In this document: one piece after another, positions 1 through 7,720 of the stretch | How the letters are laid out: each line of letters opens with the position of its first letter | Numbering within the stretch: position 1 is the first letter of the stretch | Assembly (NCBI GenBank): GCA_902797065.1 | Contig: CADBRK010000225.1 | Coordinates: forward strand, 1 to 16,827 | Direction of reading: 5' to 3' | DNA: 16,827 nucleotides | From: an uncultured Ruminococcus sp. | GTDB lineage: Bacteria > Bacillota > Clostridia > Oscillospirales > Acutalibacteraceae | The notes under the pieces: model-generated | What the model was told of the DNA's origin: nothing | Databases searched by the model: none | The model's input: the letters and a program-made list of their open reading frames with translations, nothing else | Made by a program: the position numbers and the translations under genes

Positions 1-1055
1 CCGCCGTTCTTCGGGTATTCCCTGACGTATATACGATAGTTTATAACAGACGCAAGAGAGCCGATGAGCGTACATAACCCTGCGCTGTCAAGACCGTAGA
101 GCAAAGCCCGTGGGTTTTCGGAGAATTGATAAAGCACTATAGATGCCGGTACGTTTGAGATCACCTGACTGAGGAGAATGCCCCAAGCGTATTCGTGACC
201 TGCAACGGCGTTTTTCAGGAAGTTATGTATATTCTGATTTGATGCGATCGACGAGGAAAAAATAAAAAAGCAGAAAAATGTAAGCAGGAGTACATAGTCA
301 GTTTTTATCAATATTTTTCTGTCTGCTATGAGTACCGTAATTGTTGTAACGATCGCCGATATATACCAGAACTGCGTGCGGCTGACTATCGTCCATATTA
401 TCATGCAGAATAACACAAGATACACAATGCGCTGTGTTTTTCTGTCGCCTTTCCATTCTCCGATAAATGACATATCGTCGCTTATGCCAGTTTTCTCTTT
501 AATGTTTTTGCGGTACGGAAACAACACAAACGCAGTAAGCAGTATTCCCGATATTATCCAGATGGGGAACATCATTCGGATAAAGCCGTACGCCGATATT
601 CCCGATTGTCCGAAAATAAACAGGTTCTGCGGACTTCCGAACGGAGTGAGCAGAGAACCTCTGACGGCGGCGATGTTCTCCATAGATATGATCGGCAGGA
701 TGTATTTTTCTTTGTTTGCCGCCCTGAAGAGTATGATCGTCAGAGGAACGAATATTATAAGCGAAACGTCGTTCGTCACGAACATCGACGAAAAGAACAC
801 CGAGAATACCAAAAACATTGAAAGTCCGGCACAGGTGGTGATCTTGCCTGCAAGCTTAAGCACGGGTCTGAAAATGTTTTCCTGCTTAAAGCCTTCAAGC
901 ACTGTAAGCATCATGAACAGTGTTGCAAGCGTTCGTATGTCTATACTCTTAAAAAGCGAAACGGTAGGCGGTGTGATTATCATAGCGGCGGCAGCGGCTG
1001 CTGCGGATACCGTCAGCATTGGTTCTTTTTTCAGGAAGGATATTATTTTATTCAT
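1..1055 (-). CDS. ArsB/NhaD/SLC13-type ion permease, partial (3' end beyond window)
   Basis: I translated this myself from the reverse strand: about 351 codons are open from an ATG at 1055 and the frame leaves the left edge without a stop. The product is very hydrophobic, with at least eight likely membrane segments. Two motifs point to the ArsB/NhaD/SLC13 ion transporter superfamily: a TNDVSL stretch in the first half, and LLTPFGSPQNLF, which matches the TPxGxPQNL re-entrant signature seen in citrate/anion permease-like members. Proteins of this superfamily move anions or exchange Na+/H+ across the cytoplasmic membrane; the substrate cannot be told here. The start is supported by AGAGG at 1063-1067, 7 bases upstream. 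The gene is divergent from the RING-module genes at 1240. An alanine-rich run (residues about 18-24) is the source of a misleading alanine-rich ORF on the opposite strand. Confidence 0.85.
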   Translation of the reverse strand, partial: MNKIISFLKKEPMLTVSAAAAAAAMIITPPTVSLFKSIDIRTLATLFMMLTVLEGFKQENIFRPVLKLAGKITTCAGLSMFLVFSVFFSSMFVTNDVSLIIFVPLTIILFRAANKEKYILPIISMENIAAVRGSLLTPFGSPQNLFIFGQSGISAYGFIRMMFPIWIISGILLTAFVLFPYRKNIKEKTGISDDMSFIGEWKGDRKTQRIVYLVLFCMIIWTIVSRTQFWYISAIVTTITVLIADRKILIKTDYVLLLTFFCFFIFSSSIASNQNIHNFLKNAVAGHEYAWGILLSQVISNVPASIVLYQFSENPRALLYGLDSAGLCTLIGSLASVINYRIYVREYPKNG

Positions 1056-1089
1056 CGGATAACCTCTGTTTATTTTGAGTTTTTATTTT

Positions 1090-1118
1090 ATTGTACTCCA
1101 TTTTTATCTATTGTGCAA
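1090..1118 (-). promoter_or_regulatory. Sigma-A-like promoter of the permease gene
   Basis: On the minus strand, TTGCAC (1113-1118) is followed after 17 bases by TACAAT (1090-1095). The predicted transcript starts near 1083, about 28 bases before the ATG at 1055. Two mismatches to the -35 consensus and one to the -10 suggest moderate strength. Confidence 0.55.
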
Positions 1119-1125
1119 CTTGCAC
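1113..1125. promoter_or_regulatory. Perfect inverted repeat overlapping the permease -35 box (putative operator)
   Basis: GTGCAACTTGCAC is a perfect 6-1-6 palindrome. Its left arm is exactly the -35 hexamer of the minus-strand permease promoter, which is where a repressor or activator could act. It lies about 45 bases upstream of the -35 box of the divergent gene at 1240. I do not recognise it as a known regulator's box, so the operator role is inferred from position and symmetry. Confidence 0.4.
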
Positions 1126-1169
1126 GGTAAAAAAGAAGAAATTTTTTTAATTAAACATACAATATTATT

Positions 1170-1197
1170 TTGACTTTTTCAAAATATATGATACAAT
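1170..1197 (+). promoter_or_regulatory. Sigma-A-like promoter of the two RING-module genes
   Basis: TTGACT (1170-1175) and TACAAT (1192-1197) are separated by 16 bases in a very AT-rich region. The predicted start near 1204 leaves a leader of about 36 bases with AGGAGG at 1226-1231, 8 bases before the ATG at 1240. Confidence 0.6.
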
Positions 1198-1239
1198 TAA
1201 TATAAGAGATTATCGTATCGTATATAGGAGGACTTTCTG

Positions 1240-2766
1240 ATGGATACTTTAATAGGAAAAATATGTCCTTTCTGTCAAAAAACAATTAACGAGGGCGACT
1301 CTGTGATAGTTTGCCCGTCTTGCAATATTCCGCACCATGAGAATTGCTGGAATTCTCACGGCGGGTGTACTACGCCCGGTTGTCTGTATCAGCCGGAGAA
1401 TAATATCGACTCCGTGCTGAATGACGGATTTGATCTTTCCGATCAGCTTGATGAAATAGATTTTGCACCCGAATTGCCGGCGGATGTTAGCACAGGCAAT
1501 AAACCGAGCAATACGGCGTCGGGAGGGCTGGATCTTTCGGCTGCCTTTATGCCTACACAGATAGATACAAGTCACAGAACAGCGGGCAAATCCGACGCTC
1601 CGAAGGGGCTTAATCGTTCGATCAGAATAATGAGCTTTATGGAGAATCATATCGAAGAGGGAGAAAAGGAATATTCACAACAGCGAGAAGAGAAAATTAA
1701 ACTCGGGAAACAATCGCTCAGCGTTATGAATTTTACAGATGAAAATGCTGTGAAAAAAGCTCAGGCGGAAGAAGCTGCTTCTCAGCAAAAAACATCGGCA
1801 CCAAACAAGCCGCAGCAGACTCCGCAGTCTCAGCATAAGGCGTCTTTGACAAAACCCAACCAGAACCGCAGTCAGCCTGCTCAGAAACCGAATCAGGGCG
1901 CAGGGACAAAGGCGAATCTCAGCAAAGCTCAGCCGAATCAGCAGACAAAAGCGTCGCTTACAAAGCCGAATGCAAACGCAAAGCCGTCGCTTCAAAAACC
2001 GTCGGACGCAAAACCTGTTTTGTCGAAAAACGGCAAGCCTGCCGCAAATAATAAAATTGATCAGTCATCAAACAAGGCACAGAAAAAATGCACGAAGTGT
2101 CAGCGGTTTATTCCCGTAGATAAGGATTTTTGCCCTTATTGCGGAACAGCTCAGAAAGCAACCGAAAAACCGCAGATCAATAAAAAGACTGCTTGTGACA
2201 ACTGCGGGTCTTTGGTAAGAGCAGATCAGGTATTCTGCCCGAGATGCGGCAAAAGGATCGTCAATAATCCAACCAGGAGAGACGTTTCTCCGAGCAAGAC
2301 TGTTTCTACGGAAGAAGTGGACGCTTCCGTTAATTCGGCAGTCAGCAAATTTTCGGATGCACTTGAACAAAGCAGGAAGAAGAACCGAAAGCGTCTGTTT
2401 TTCACCGGGGCTGCAACCTTGCTGCTGGTGATAGCAGTACTTATTGCAATTAAAGCTACGGACAAAAAGGATTTTTCGGGAATGTTTTCCGACCTTGAAA
2501 AGAACAGCTGGTGTACCATCACCGATAACGGCATGACGATGAAAATTGACACTAATCCCGACGATAAACCCGACGAAAAAGAATCCATGGCTTACAGCCA
2601 GATTAAAGATATAAATAAAAAGCTCGGTTTTACCGAGAATATATACAGGAATATGGGAAGTACCAGAGCCGCAGACGGCGAGAGATACGCTACCTTCCGG
2701 AATTTCAAGGTGACATGGAAATACCATCCCGACAGCGGACTTGAAGTAGTATATACCATGAAGTAA
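1240..2766 (+). CDS. RING-like/double zinc-ribbon single-pass membrane protein
   Basis: This is a 508-residue modular protein of unknown function. Residues 9-48 hold a RING-like metal module with C9, C12, C25, C28, H32/H33, C36, C43 and C48, matching the prokaryotic RING finger family 1 pattern (PF14446-like). Residues about 175-280 are a low-complexity Gln/Pro/Lys/Ser linker with repeats such as ASLTKPN at 201-207 and 238-244. Two CxxC-type zinc ribbons follow (C284/C287/C298/C301 and C319/C322/C333/C336). One membrane helix lies at about 386-405, preceded by a basic stretch, so the zinc modules are predicted cytoplasmic and the last 100 residues extracytoplasmic. That C-terminal part resembles nothing I know. 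AGGAGG lies 8 bases before the ATG. The next gene, 9 bases downstream, starts with the same module. A bacterial RING fold does not by itself imply ubiquitin ligase activity; sensing or scaffolding is as likely. Confidence 0.85.
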   Translation: MDTLIGKICPFCQKTINEGDSVIVCPSCNIPHHENCWNSHGGCTTPGCLYQPENNIDSVLNDGFDLSDQLDEIDFAPELPADVSTGNKPSNTASGGLDLSAAFMPTQIDTSHRTAGKSDAPKGLNRSIRIMSFMENHIEEGEKEYSQQREEKIKLGKQSLSVMNFTDENAVKKAQAEEAASQQKTSAPNKPQQTPQSQHKASLTKPNQNRSQPAQKPNQGAGTKANLSKAQPNQQTKASLTKPNANAKPSLQKPSDAKPVLSKNGKPAANNKIDQSSNKAQKKCTKCQRFIPVDKDFCPYCGTAQKATEKPQINKKTACDNCGSLVRADQVFCPRCGKRIVNNPTRRDVSPSKTVSTEEVDASVNSAVSKFSDALEQSRKKNRKRLFFTGAATLLLVIAVLIAIKATDKKDFSGMFSDLEKNSWCTITDNGMTMKIDTNPDDKPDEKESMAYSQIKDINKKLGFTENIYRNMGSTRAADGERYATFRNFKVTWKYHPDSGLEVVYTMK

Positions 2767-2775
2767 GGGGTCATC

Positions 2776-3516
2776 ATGAGCGATACAGAAATAATGATAT
2801 GCCCTTGCTGCAATAAAGAGATAACCCCCGATGACGATTATGTGGTATGCAGTGTTTGCAGAACACCGCACCACACCGAATGCTGGCTCAAAGAGAAGCA
2901 CTGTTCGGCGGAGGGCTGCGACGGTACAAGCACCTCGTCGGGCTACGGAAAAACCGATTCGCCGTTCTATATTAATATAAGTACCGAGATCGTACCCGAA
3001 AAGACGTATGCCCCGGAATCGGTATTCGATTTTTCTGATGACAGTGAGGTCGTTGAAGATTTTGTGACGATGGCGCTTGTAGAGAGAAAAGCGGAGTATT
3101 ATCTGCCGAAATTCAACATGATGGCAAGCACAAACAGCAAGATAAGCTTTAACCTTGCGGCTTGTGTTCTGGGATGGTACTGGAGCTTATACAGGAAGCT
3201 TTATAAACCGGCATTTATTCTTATGGCTGCCGAGGTGATAGTGTTTAATCTTCCTGTCAGCTTATATATAAAATACCCTATTGTGGGCATGATGTTTTTG
3301 GTTAACGGCTTTATCGGCAATTATCTGTACAAACAACGCATTGACAAATGCCGTACGGAGGCAATGACGCTCCGCGAACCGAAACGCTCCGAGTATATTG
3401 TACTGAACGGCGGGGTGGATTCCGCACTCCCCGTGGTGATGTTTGTTATAACTTGTCTGATCGCCGTTCTGCGGTTTACCGTGCCGCTTATGATTGCATT
3501 CTTTAAGACGCATTAA
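2776..3516 (+). CDS. RING-like module fused to a DUF2628-like membrane domain
   Basis: This is a 246-residue protein. Its N-terminal module has C9, C12 (C11 adjacent), C25, C28, H32/H33, C36, C43 and C48, the same spacing as in the upstream gene, so the two modules are clearly paralogous. An acidic linker (about 50-100) leads to a membrane region at about 123-246 with roughly four hydrophobic segments. The stretch around LGWYWSLYRKLYKPA (132-146) is typical of DUF2628 proteins, small membrane proteins of unknown function. AAGGGG at 2765-2770 overlaps the end of the upstream gene and serves the ATG at 2776. The two genes almost certainly form one transcript. Together they suggest a membrane-anchored pair with cytoplasmic metal-binding heads; any physical interaction is inference. 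Confidence 0.83.
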   Translation: MSDTEIMICPCCNKEITPDDDYVVCSVCRTPHHTECWLKEKHCSAEGCDGTSTSSGYGKTDSPFYINISTEIVPEKTYAPESVFDFSDDSEVVEDFVTMALVERKAEYYLPKFNMMASTNSKISFNLAACVLGWYWSLYRKLYKPAFILMAAEVIVFNLPVSLYIKYPIVGMMFLVNGFIGNYLYKQRIDKCRTEAMTLREPKRSEYIVLNGGVDSALPVVMFVITCLIAVLRFTVPLMIAFFKTH

Positions 3517-3522
3517 AATTTA

Positions 3523-3546
3523 CAGCCGCTCCGTTTGGGGCGGCTG
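3523..3546. terminator. Hairpin between convergent genes, probable terminator
   Basis: CAGCCGC (3523-3529) pairs with GCGGCTG (3540-3546); the inner bases extend the stem on the plus strand to about 10 pairs with a GTTT loop. A U-rich tail (TAAATTTTAA) follows only in the minus direction, so it best fits termination of the ABC operon. The two-gene RING unit may use it less efficiently. Confidence 0.55.
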
Positions 3547-3604
3547 CTGCTGTAAGGGGTATATATACTGATTGTAGTGATATGTGTGGTTCATGAGCGG
3601 ATAG

Positions 3605-5944
3605 TTATGCTTCCGTTGTGGTAAGCTCGACATACTCAAATGTGAATTCCAGCAGTTCGCTGAGTATCTGATCCGCCTGCGGCTGATATATATAATTATC
3701 AATATAGTAATCGCCGTTGAATATCGGCTGATCGGGTGTAGCCTTATCCACCATGTATTTTTTGTAGAGTTCGTCGGATTTCTTCAGTAGTTCTTCTTTG
3801 TACGCTTTGTAGTTGTCGTCCATCCAGTCGTTGACGTTTACTCCGTTCTGTGCGCATGCCGCCATAATAAAGTTCGCAGCGGAATCCTCGGTAAGCTTGC
3901 GGAGGGTGTCGGGTCTGCCGTCCTCGCAGAACTCATAGTAGCTGGAAGGATAATCGTACGAATAGTCCTGATAATTTCTTGAGACATCAGGTACTATCTG
4001 GTAATCGTTCAAAACCTTGAGAGTGTTCTTGTAGTACGGCTTGATTATTGTTGTTACGGAATATGTGTTTGCGTCATAACTGTAGGTATCCTCATAATCG
4101 TAGTCGTAGTAATATTGATATTTCGTCGAGCTGATGCTGTCCTTCTTGTAAGAGATAGTGGCGGAAATATAGCTGTCGCCGATAAACGGGTAAGATTCGT
4201 CCCCGTAAACCGAGAAATATCTGCTCGGCTGATAGTTTTCGTCTGCGATTATATCCTGTTTGAGCGCTTCTCTGAATTTAGTCATGAATACTTCGTTTGT
4301 GGGAAGCGTCGCTTCGCCAGACTCATAGTAATGGCTGTTCATATAGTAATAATAGGTCAGCGAGGCTTTCTGTACTTTTTCTGCTGCGTCATCGTCGAAC
4401 AGATCCTTGTTCCTCATCTTTTTGAATTCCTCTGATGAGTAAAGCTTTAACAAAAGCTCGTAAATACGGTCGTAGTTGTATTTGTGATCACTGTTTGAGT
4501 AAAGGTAAATATAATAGTTCCTCGTGACGCCGAAGCCTGCTTTACGCTTGTATTTGAATTCAAAGTTCGTTTGATTTATATAAGTTTTCTGTATATCCGT
4601 GATGTTGGAGTTGTTCTTTGATGAGTAGTTATAATAATCATCGCCGATCTCTTCGTCGGTTGTATATACGTCGTCGTAATAAACATACGAATTGTTGTCA
4701 TCACCGAGGTAGTATGGGTACTCGTTATTCTTCCTGATGTCCTCTGTGATCACCTTATGGATTTCCGTTATGGTCTTGATGTTCTCGGGGTCTTTATATT
4801 CGTCATAACCGAAGGTAACAGATTTTACCGTAGCGGGATTCGGAACATAAGTATCTATTCCCATACCGAAGCTGAACCCGAACAGCACTGCTATTGCGGC
4901 GGCTGTTGTTGCGGCGTATACGATAAGAGAGGGAATTATCCTGCCCTTTAATCCTCTTGCGAAGATCAGGTGCAGAACCGCAAAGGCTACAAAGCCGATA
5001 ACGGCATACCAGAAGCAGAACACGAACATATTGCTGTAGCCGCTGCCTGATACCTCCGCAGCGATGAATCCGATCAATCCGCCGCTTACTATCGACGCGC
5101 CTGCCTTGATTGCCATTGGCAGCCACTTTACGGAAAATCCGTTCTGCGATGTCTCGGCTTTTCTCTTGTTTGCCGCGATCAGCGCAAGGAAGAGCGTACC
5201 TGCGATAAAAATTATGTTCCATACAAGAAGCGTTATGACGCTTCCGAACTGTTCTGCCATATAATAAACCAGGTTTACAATCGAGAAACTGTAGGGCGCA
5301 AACAATGCGATAAGCGGAGTATCTATGATGGATTCGAAATCCATACCGGGAATCATCTCGGTTATAAATCCGTAATACAGTCCGACAATACCTACCCAAA
5401 TGGCATTTACGCCGATGGTGATTATTGCAGTGTCAACTATTGTTCCGCAGCAGTAAGCGATAAGAGAAGTGAGTATATAAGAGGCGATCATCATCAGCAG
5501 AGTTGTGCCTACCATGAACAGATCAAGCTTCAGAATTTCGCCCGAACGCGCCGTGATACCGATCGTCATAAGCGATAAGAGAATATATGGTACGCCGACA
5601 GCCGTAAGCCCGCCGAGAAGATGAGCGATATACATGGTCGTTCTGTTGGTCGGCAATGCGCCGAACATATCCACGCTTCTCTTGTTATGCAGGAAGGAGA
5701 ATGTTTTAAGCGCCGAAATAAATGTGAACAATGCGGCGAATCCCTGGTATAGGCCGAGAGAAACCGCGCCTATCTCTTCAAAATCCGAATCAAACAAACC
5801 GGCGATCGACATAACGAACATATCGAGCAGCGGTCCGTTTAAAAACAGGAATATCGAGAATATGATAATAATGACCTTGTTGCGCTTGAAAGCCCATTTG
5901 AAAAGAGGTTTCAGCTCTTTACTTGATAATGTTGTCAATGTCAT
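3605..5944 (-). CDS. ABC transporter permease with large Tyr/Asp-rich extracytoplasmic domain
   Basis: This is a 779-residue membrane protein. Residues 1 to about 362 contain about nine or ten hydrophobic segments, beginning at about 23-41, and resemble ABC-2-type permeases of GntR/ABC operons in Firmicutes. Residues about 363-779 are soluble and very rich in Tyr, Asp and Asn, with runs such as YQYYYDYDYEDTYSYD, and are predicted to face outside. The permease overlaps the ATPase gene by 26 bases; GGAGG lies 9 bases before the ATG at 5944. With the upstream ATPase it should form an exporter or an envelope-stress-type ABC complex. The substrate is unknown. In B. subtilis the comparable ytr operon responds to cell-wall-active antibiotics, which is only a family analogy. 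No second permease gene is present, so a homodimer is likely. Confidence 0.85.
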   Translation of the reverse strand: MTLTTLSSKELKPLFKWAFKRNKVIIIIFSIFLFLNGPLLDMFVMSIAGLFDSDFEEIGAVSLGLYQGFAALFTFISALKTFSFLHNKRSVDMFGALPTNRTTMYIAHLLGGLTAVGVPYILLSLMTIGITARSGEILKLDLFMVGTTLLMMIASYILTSLIAYCCGTIVDTAIITIGVNAIWVGIVGLYYGFITEMIPGMDFESIIDTPLIALFAPYSFSIVNLVYYMAEQFGSVITLLVWNIIFIAGTLFLALIAANKRKAETSQNGFSVKWLPMAIKAGASIVSGGLIGFIAAEVSGSGYSNMFVFCFWYAVIGFVAFAVLHLIFARGLKGRIIPSLIVYAATTAAAIAVLFGFSFGMGIDTYVPNPATVKSVTFGYDEYKDPENIKTITEIHKVITEDIRKNNEYPYYLGDDNNSYVYYDDVYTTDEEIGDDYYNYSSKNNSNITDIQKTYINQTNFEFKYKRKAGFGVTRNYYIYLYSNSDHKYNYDRIYELLLKLYSSEEFKKMRNKDLFDDDAAEKVQKASLTYYYYMNSHYYESGEATLPTNEVFMTKFREALKQDIIADENYQPSRYFSVYGDESYPFIGDSYISATISYKKDSISSTKYQYYYDYDYEDTYSYDANTYSVTTIIKPYYKNTLKVLNDYQIVPDVSRNYQDYSYDYPSSYYEFCEDGRPDTLRKLTEDSAANFIMAACAQNGVNVNDWMDDNYKAYKEELLKKSDELYKKYMVDKATPDQPIFNGDYYIDNYIYQPQADQILSELLEFTFEYVELTTTEA

Positions 5945-6818
5945 AACCTACTACCTCCATTTCGCTTATAAATACCTCTTCGAGAGTGAGAGGCAGCATT
6001 TCCATGTATACGGGGTTCATATCACGCAGATATTTTTCAATATATTCTCCGTCGCCCTTGATCGTAAGGTTGAGCAGCTTGCCCTGGCGCTGTATCTTAA
6101 CAACGTTGAGTTCAGAGAATGCGCCCTCGCCGATCTCTTTGTCAAATACGATCTGTACACGGTGAATACCGAGCTTTGCCTCGTCGAGTTCTTTTTCGAG
6201 TACGATGCCGCCCAAATGAATAAGCCCGATATGATCGCACACGTCCTCAAGCTCTCTGAGGTTATGCGACGCTATGATTATGGTCGAGTTGTTCTCGGTC
6301 ACCAGTTCGACAAGCAGCTTCTTGATAAGCTGACGCACAACGGGGTCGAGTCCGTCGAATATCTCGTCGAGCATGAGATATTTCGGCGTTGTTGACAACG
6401 CAAGCATAAGTGCCGCCTGCCTCTGCATACCTTTAGACATATTTATTATGCGGTCGTTTATGCCAATAGGGAACATGCACGCAAGTCTGCGGAACTTATC
6501 GTCGCTCCATGTCGGGTACAGACTCTTATACAGTACAGAAAGATTTGCCACGGTAGAGTTGTTGTAAAAATACGGGAAGTCCGATATAAAAAAGCACTGA
6601 GATTTTACTGCGGGGTTTTCATATGTAGGTACGCCGTCGATCTCCGCACTGCCGCCGTCCGGCTCATATACTCCCGAGATCACTCTGAGAAGCGTTGACT
6701 TGCCCGAGCCGTTCGAGCCGATCAGACCAAAGACAGAACCGTCGGGAATTTTGAACGAAAGACCGTTCAAAGCGACTTTGTCGCCGAATTTTTTTGTTAT
6801 GTTTTTAATTTCCAGCAT
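5919..6818 (-). CDS. ABC transporter ATP-binding protein
   Basis: This is a 299-residue ATPase with every nucleotide-binding element visible: Walker A GSNGSGKST at 34-42, a degenerate signature MSKGMQRQ at 127-134 in place of LSGGQ, Walker B YLMLDE at 147-152 with the catalytic Glu152, D-loop GLDP at 156-159, and switch His185. The last 90 residues form the usual C-terminal extension of drug or lantibiotic exporter-type ATPases. It should power the permease encoded immediately downstream. The regulator's stop and this start overlap by one base (TAATG). GGAGG lies 12 bases upstream. This points to translational coupling of all three genes. Confidence 0.93.
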   Translation of the reverse strand: MLEIKNITKKFGDKVALNGLSFKIPDGSVFGLIGSNGSGKSTLLRVISGVYEPDGGSAEIDGVPTYENPAVKSQCFFISDFPYFYNNSTVANLSVLYKSLYPTWSDDKFRRLACMFPIGINDRIINMSKGMQRQAALMLALSTTPKYLMLDEIFDGLDPVVRQLIKKLLVELVTENNSTIIIASHNLRELEDVCDHIGLIHLGGIVLEKELDEAKLGIHRVQIVFDKEIGEGAFSELNVVKIQRQGKLLNLTIKGDGEYIEKYLRDMNPVYMEMLPLTLEEVFISEMEVVGYDIDNIIK

Positions 6819-7192
6819 TACTCTGTTTCACCTCCGAGGAATACTTCGTCAACTATCGCATTGACTTCGCTTTTTGTAATGCCCACATCTGCGGACGAAC
6901 GCACGGCTTTTATCAGCTGTTCCTTTGCCTCTGCCTGCCGCCCTTCGAGCACCGATTGATTATCCGCGACAAACGAGCCTTTGCCGACTGTCGAATAAAT
7001 ATATCCGTTAGTCTCCAGCATCTGATACGATTTTGACACCGTGTTCGGGTTGATGCCCAGCTGCTGCGCCATAGCGCGGACTGTCGGGAGCTTGTCGTGC
7101 GGGTGGAGAATGTCCATGCCGATCAGCTTGACTACGTTGTTGTAGAGCTGCTCGTAGATGGGTTCTCTGCTCTGGTAGTTTATCGTGAACAC
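6818..7192 (-). CDS. GntR-family transcriptional regulator, YtrA subfamily (GTG start)
   Basis: The product is about 124 residues: an N-terminal winged helix-turn-helix (PIYEQLYNNVVKLIG, then LPTVRAMAQQLGINPNTVSKSYQMLETNGYI) and only a short C-terminal tail, as in YtrA-subfamily regulators that lack a large effector domain. I place the start at the GTG at 7192. The SD AGGAGG (7200-7205) is then 7 bases away, whereas the upstream in-frame TTG at 7198 would sit 1 base from it. The ATG at 7194 is out of frame and stops quickly. As first gene of a regulator-ATPase-permease operon with symmetric sites around the promoter, it most likely represses its own operon until an effector, often an envelope-active compound in this subfamily, relieves it. 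Confidence 0.9.
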   Translation of the reverse strand: MFTINYQSREPIYEQLYNNVVKLIGMDILHPHDKLPTVRAMAQQLGINPNTVSKSYQMLETNGYIYSTVGKGSFVADNQSVLEGRQAEAKEQLIKAVRSSADVGITKSEVNAIVDEVFLGGETE

Positions 7193-7228
7193 ATTCAAAC
7201 CTCCTTTTGCATTTTTTTGAAGAGTTGC

Positions 7229-7260
7229 TTGTATTACTACAAATAGTACATTTGGTACAA
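7229..7260. promoter_or_regulatory. Putative GntR (YtrA-type) operator with nested inverted repeats
   Basis: Just downstream of the -10 box lies TACTA-CAAA-TAGTA (7235-7248), nested within TTGTA (7229-7233) and TACAA (7256-7260). ATAGTACA occurs at 7243-7250 and again at 7273-7280 inside the promoter spacer, 30 bases apart, about three helical turns. This suits a dimeric repressor binding two sites, but the assignment to the adjacent GntR protein is inference. Confidence 0.45.
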
Positions 7261-7264
7261 TTTA

Positions 7265-7293
7265 AATATAGCATAGTACAAGGGGGTTGTCAA
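7265..7293 (-). promoter_or_regulatory. Strong sigma-A promoter of the GntR/ABC operon
   Basis: On the minus strand, TTGACA (7288-7293, perfect) is followed after exactly 17 bases by TATATT (7265-7270). The transcript should start near 7258, giving a leader of about 65 bases that contains the putative operator. Confidence 0.75.
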
Positions 7294-7336
7294 TAGGGAT
7301 TTTGAAAAAAATAAAAGTCTAAACTGTAAAAATTTA

Positions 7337-7366
7337 CCCCCTCTCCTTGATGAACAGGAAAGGGGG
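7337..7366 (-). terminator. Intrinsic terminator of the peroxidase-thioredoxin operon
   Basis: CCCCCTCTCCT (7337-7347) pairs with AGGAAAGGGGG (7356-7366) with one mismatch and an 8-base loop. Read on the minus strand it is followed by TAAATTTTT. It sits about 20 bases past the thioredoxin stop and upstream of the GntR promoter, separating the two minus-strand units. Confidence 0.8.
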
Positions 7367-7384
7367 ATTATCTGTGCGATAAAT

Positions 7385-7696
7385 CTATTCTCCGATAAAC
7401 TCTGTGAGTGCAGCCTTGGGTCTGAGACCGACACATCTGTCAAACTCTGCGCCGCCTTTGAATAAGATCAAGCAGGGGATCGCCGAAATATTGTACTCGT
7501 CGGCAAGTTCGTCTTCCTCGTCAATGTTAATTGAGACTACCTTCACGTTGGGATTTTCCTCGGAGATTTCTTCAACTATCGGTTTAAGCATTCTGCACGG
7601 ACCGCACCAGTTGGCGTTGAAGTCTGCGAGTACGGGCTTCTCCGAGTTGAGTACCTCCTTGTTGAAATTGTCTGATGTTACTTTGATTACTGCCAT
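7385..7696 (-). CDS. trxA: Thioredoxin
   Basis: This is a 103-residue cytosolic thioredoxin of normal length. The redox motif WCGPC is at 30-34 (Cys31, Cys34), preceded by a buried Asp in VLADF, and the cis-proline is at Pro74 (IPCLILF). It reduces protein disulfides and recycles thiol peroxidases, with thioredoxin reductase as its own reductant (no reductase gene is in this window). AAGGAG lies 8 bases before the ATG. The gene follows the peroxidase by 24 bases with a terminator after it, so the two are co-transcribed and this copy probably serves as the peroxidase's electron donor. An extra Cys follows the cis-proline. Confidence 0.95.
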   Translation of the reverse strand: MAVIKVTSDNFNKEVLNSEKPVLADFNANWCGPCRMLKPIVEEISEENPNVKVVSINIDEEDELADEYNISAIPCLILFKGGAEFDRCVGLRPKAALTEFIGE

Positions 7697-7720
7697 AAAA
7701 ACTGCTCCTTTCTATGTAAT

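Noticed and set aside
328..1062. Plus-strand open frame of 244 codons with an alanine run
   Set aside because: It is antisense to the permease on the minus strand, which has family motifs, a ribosome binding site and a promoter. The alanine run mirrors the permease's own alanine-rich segment.
1830..2060. Repetitive Q/P/K coding stretch as a possible CRISPR or DNA repeat array
   Set aside because: The repeats are degenerate at DNA level, stay in frame, and encode a low-complexity linker; spacing is irregular.
2068..2901. Minus-strand open frame of 277 codons
   Set aside because: It lies opposite the zinc-ribbon gene and spans the junction between two real genes, with no ribosome binding site or recognisable domain.
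1240..3516. RING-like modules as evidence of a bacterial ubiquitin-like conjugation system
   Set aside because: No E1, E2, ubiquitin-like or deubiquitinase gene is in the window, and prokaryotic RING families often have only structural zinc roles.
7193..7198. TTG at 7198 or ATG at 7194 as start of the GntR gene
   Set aside because: The TTG is 1 base from the SD sequence, and the ATG is in another frame that stops after a few codons. The GTG at 7192 has 7-base spacing.
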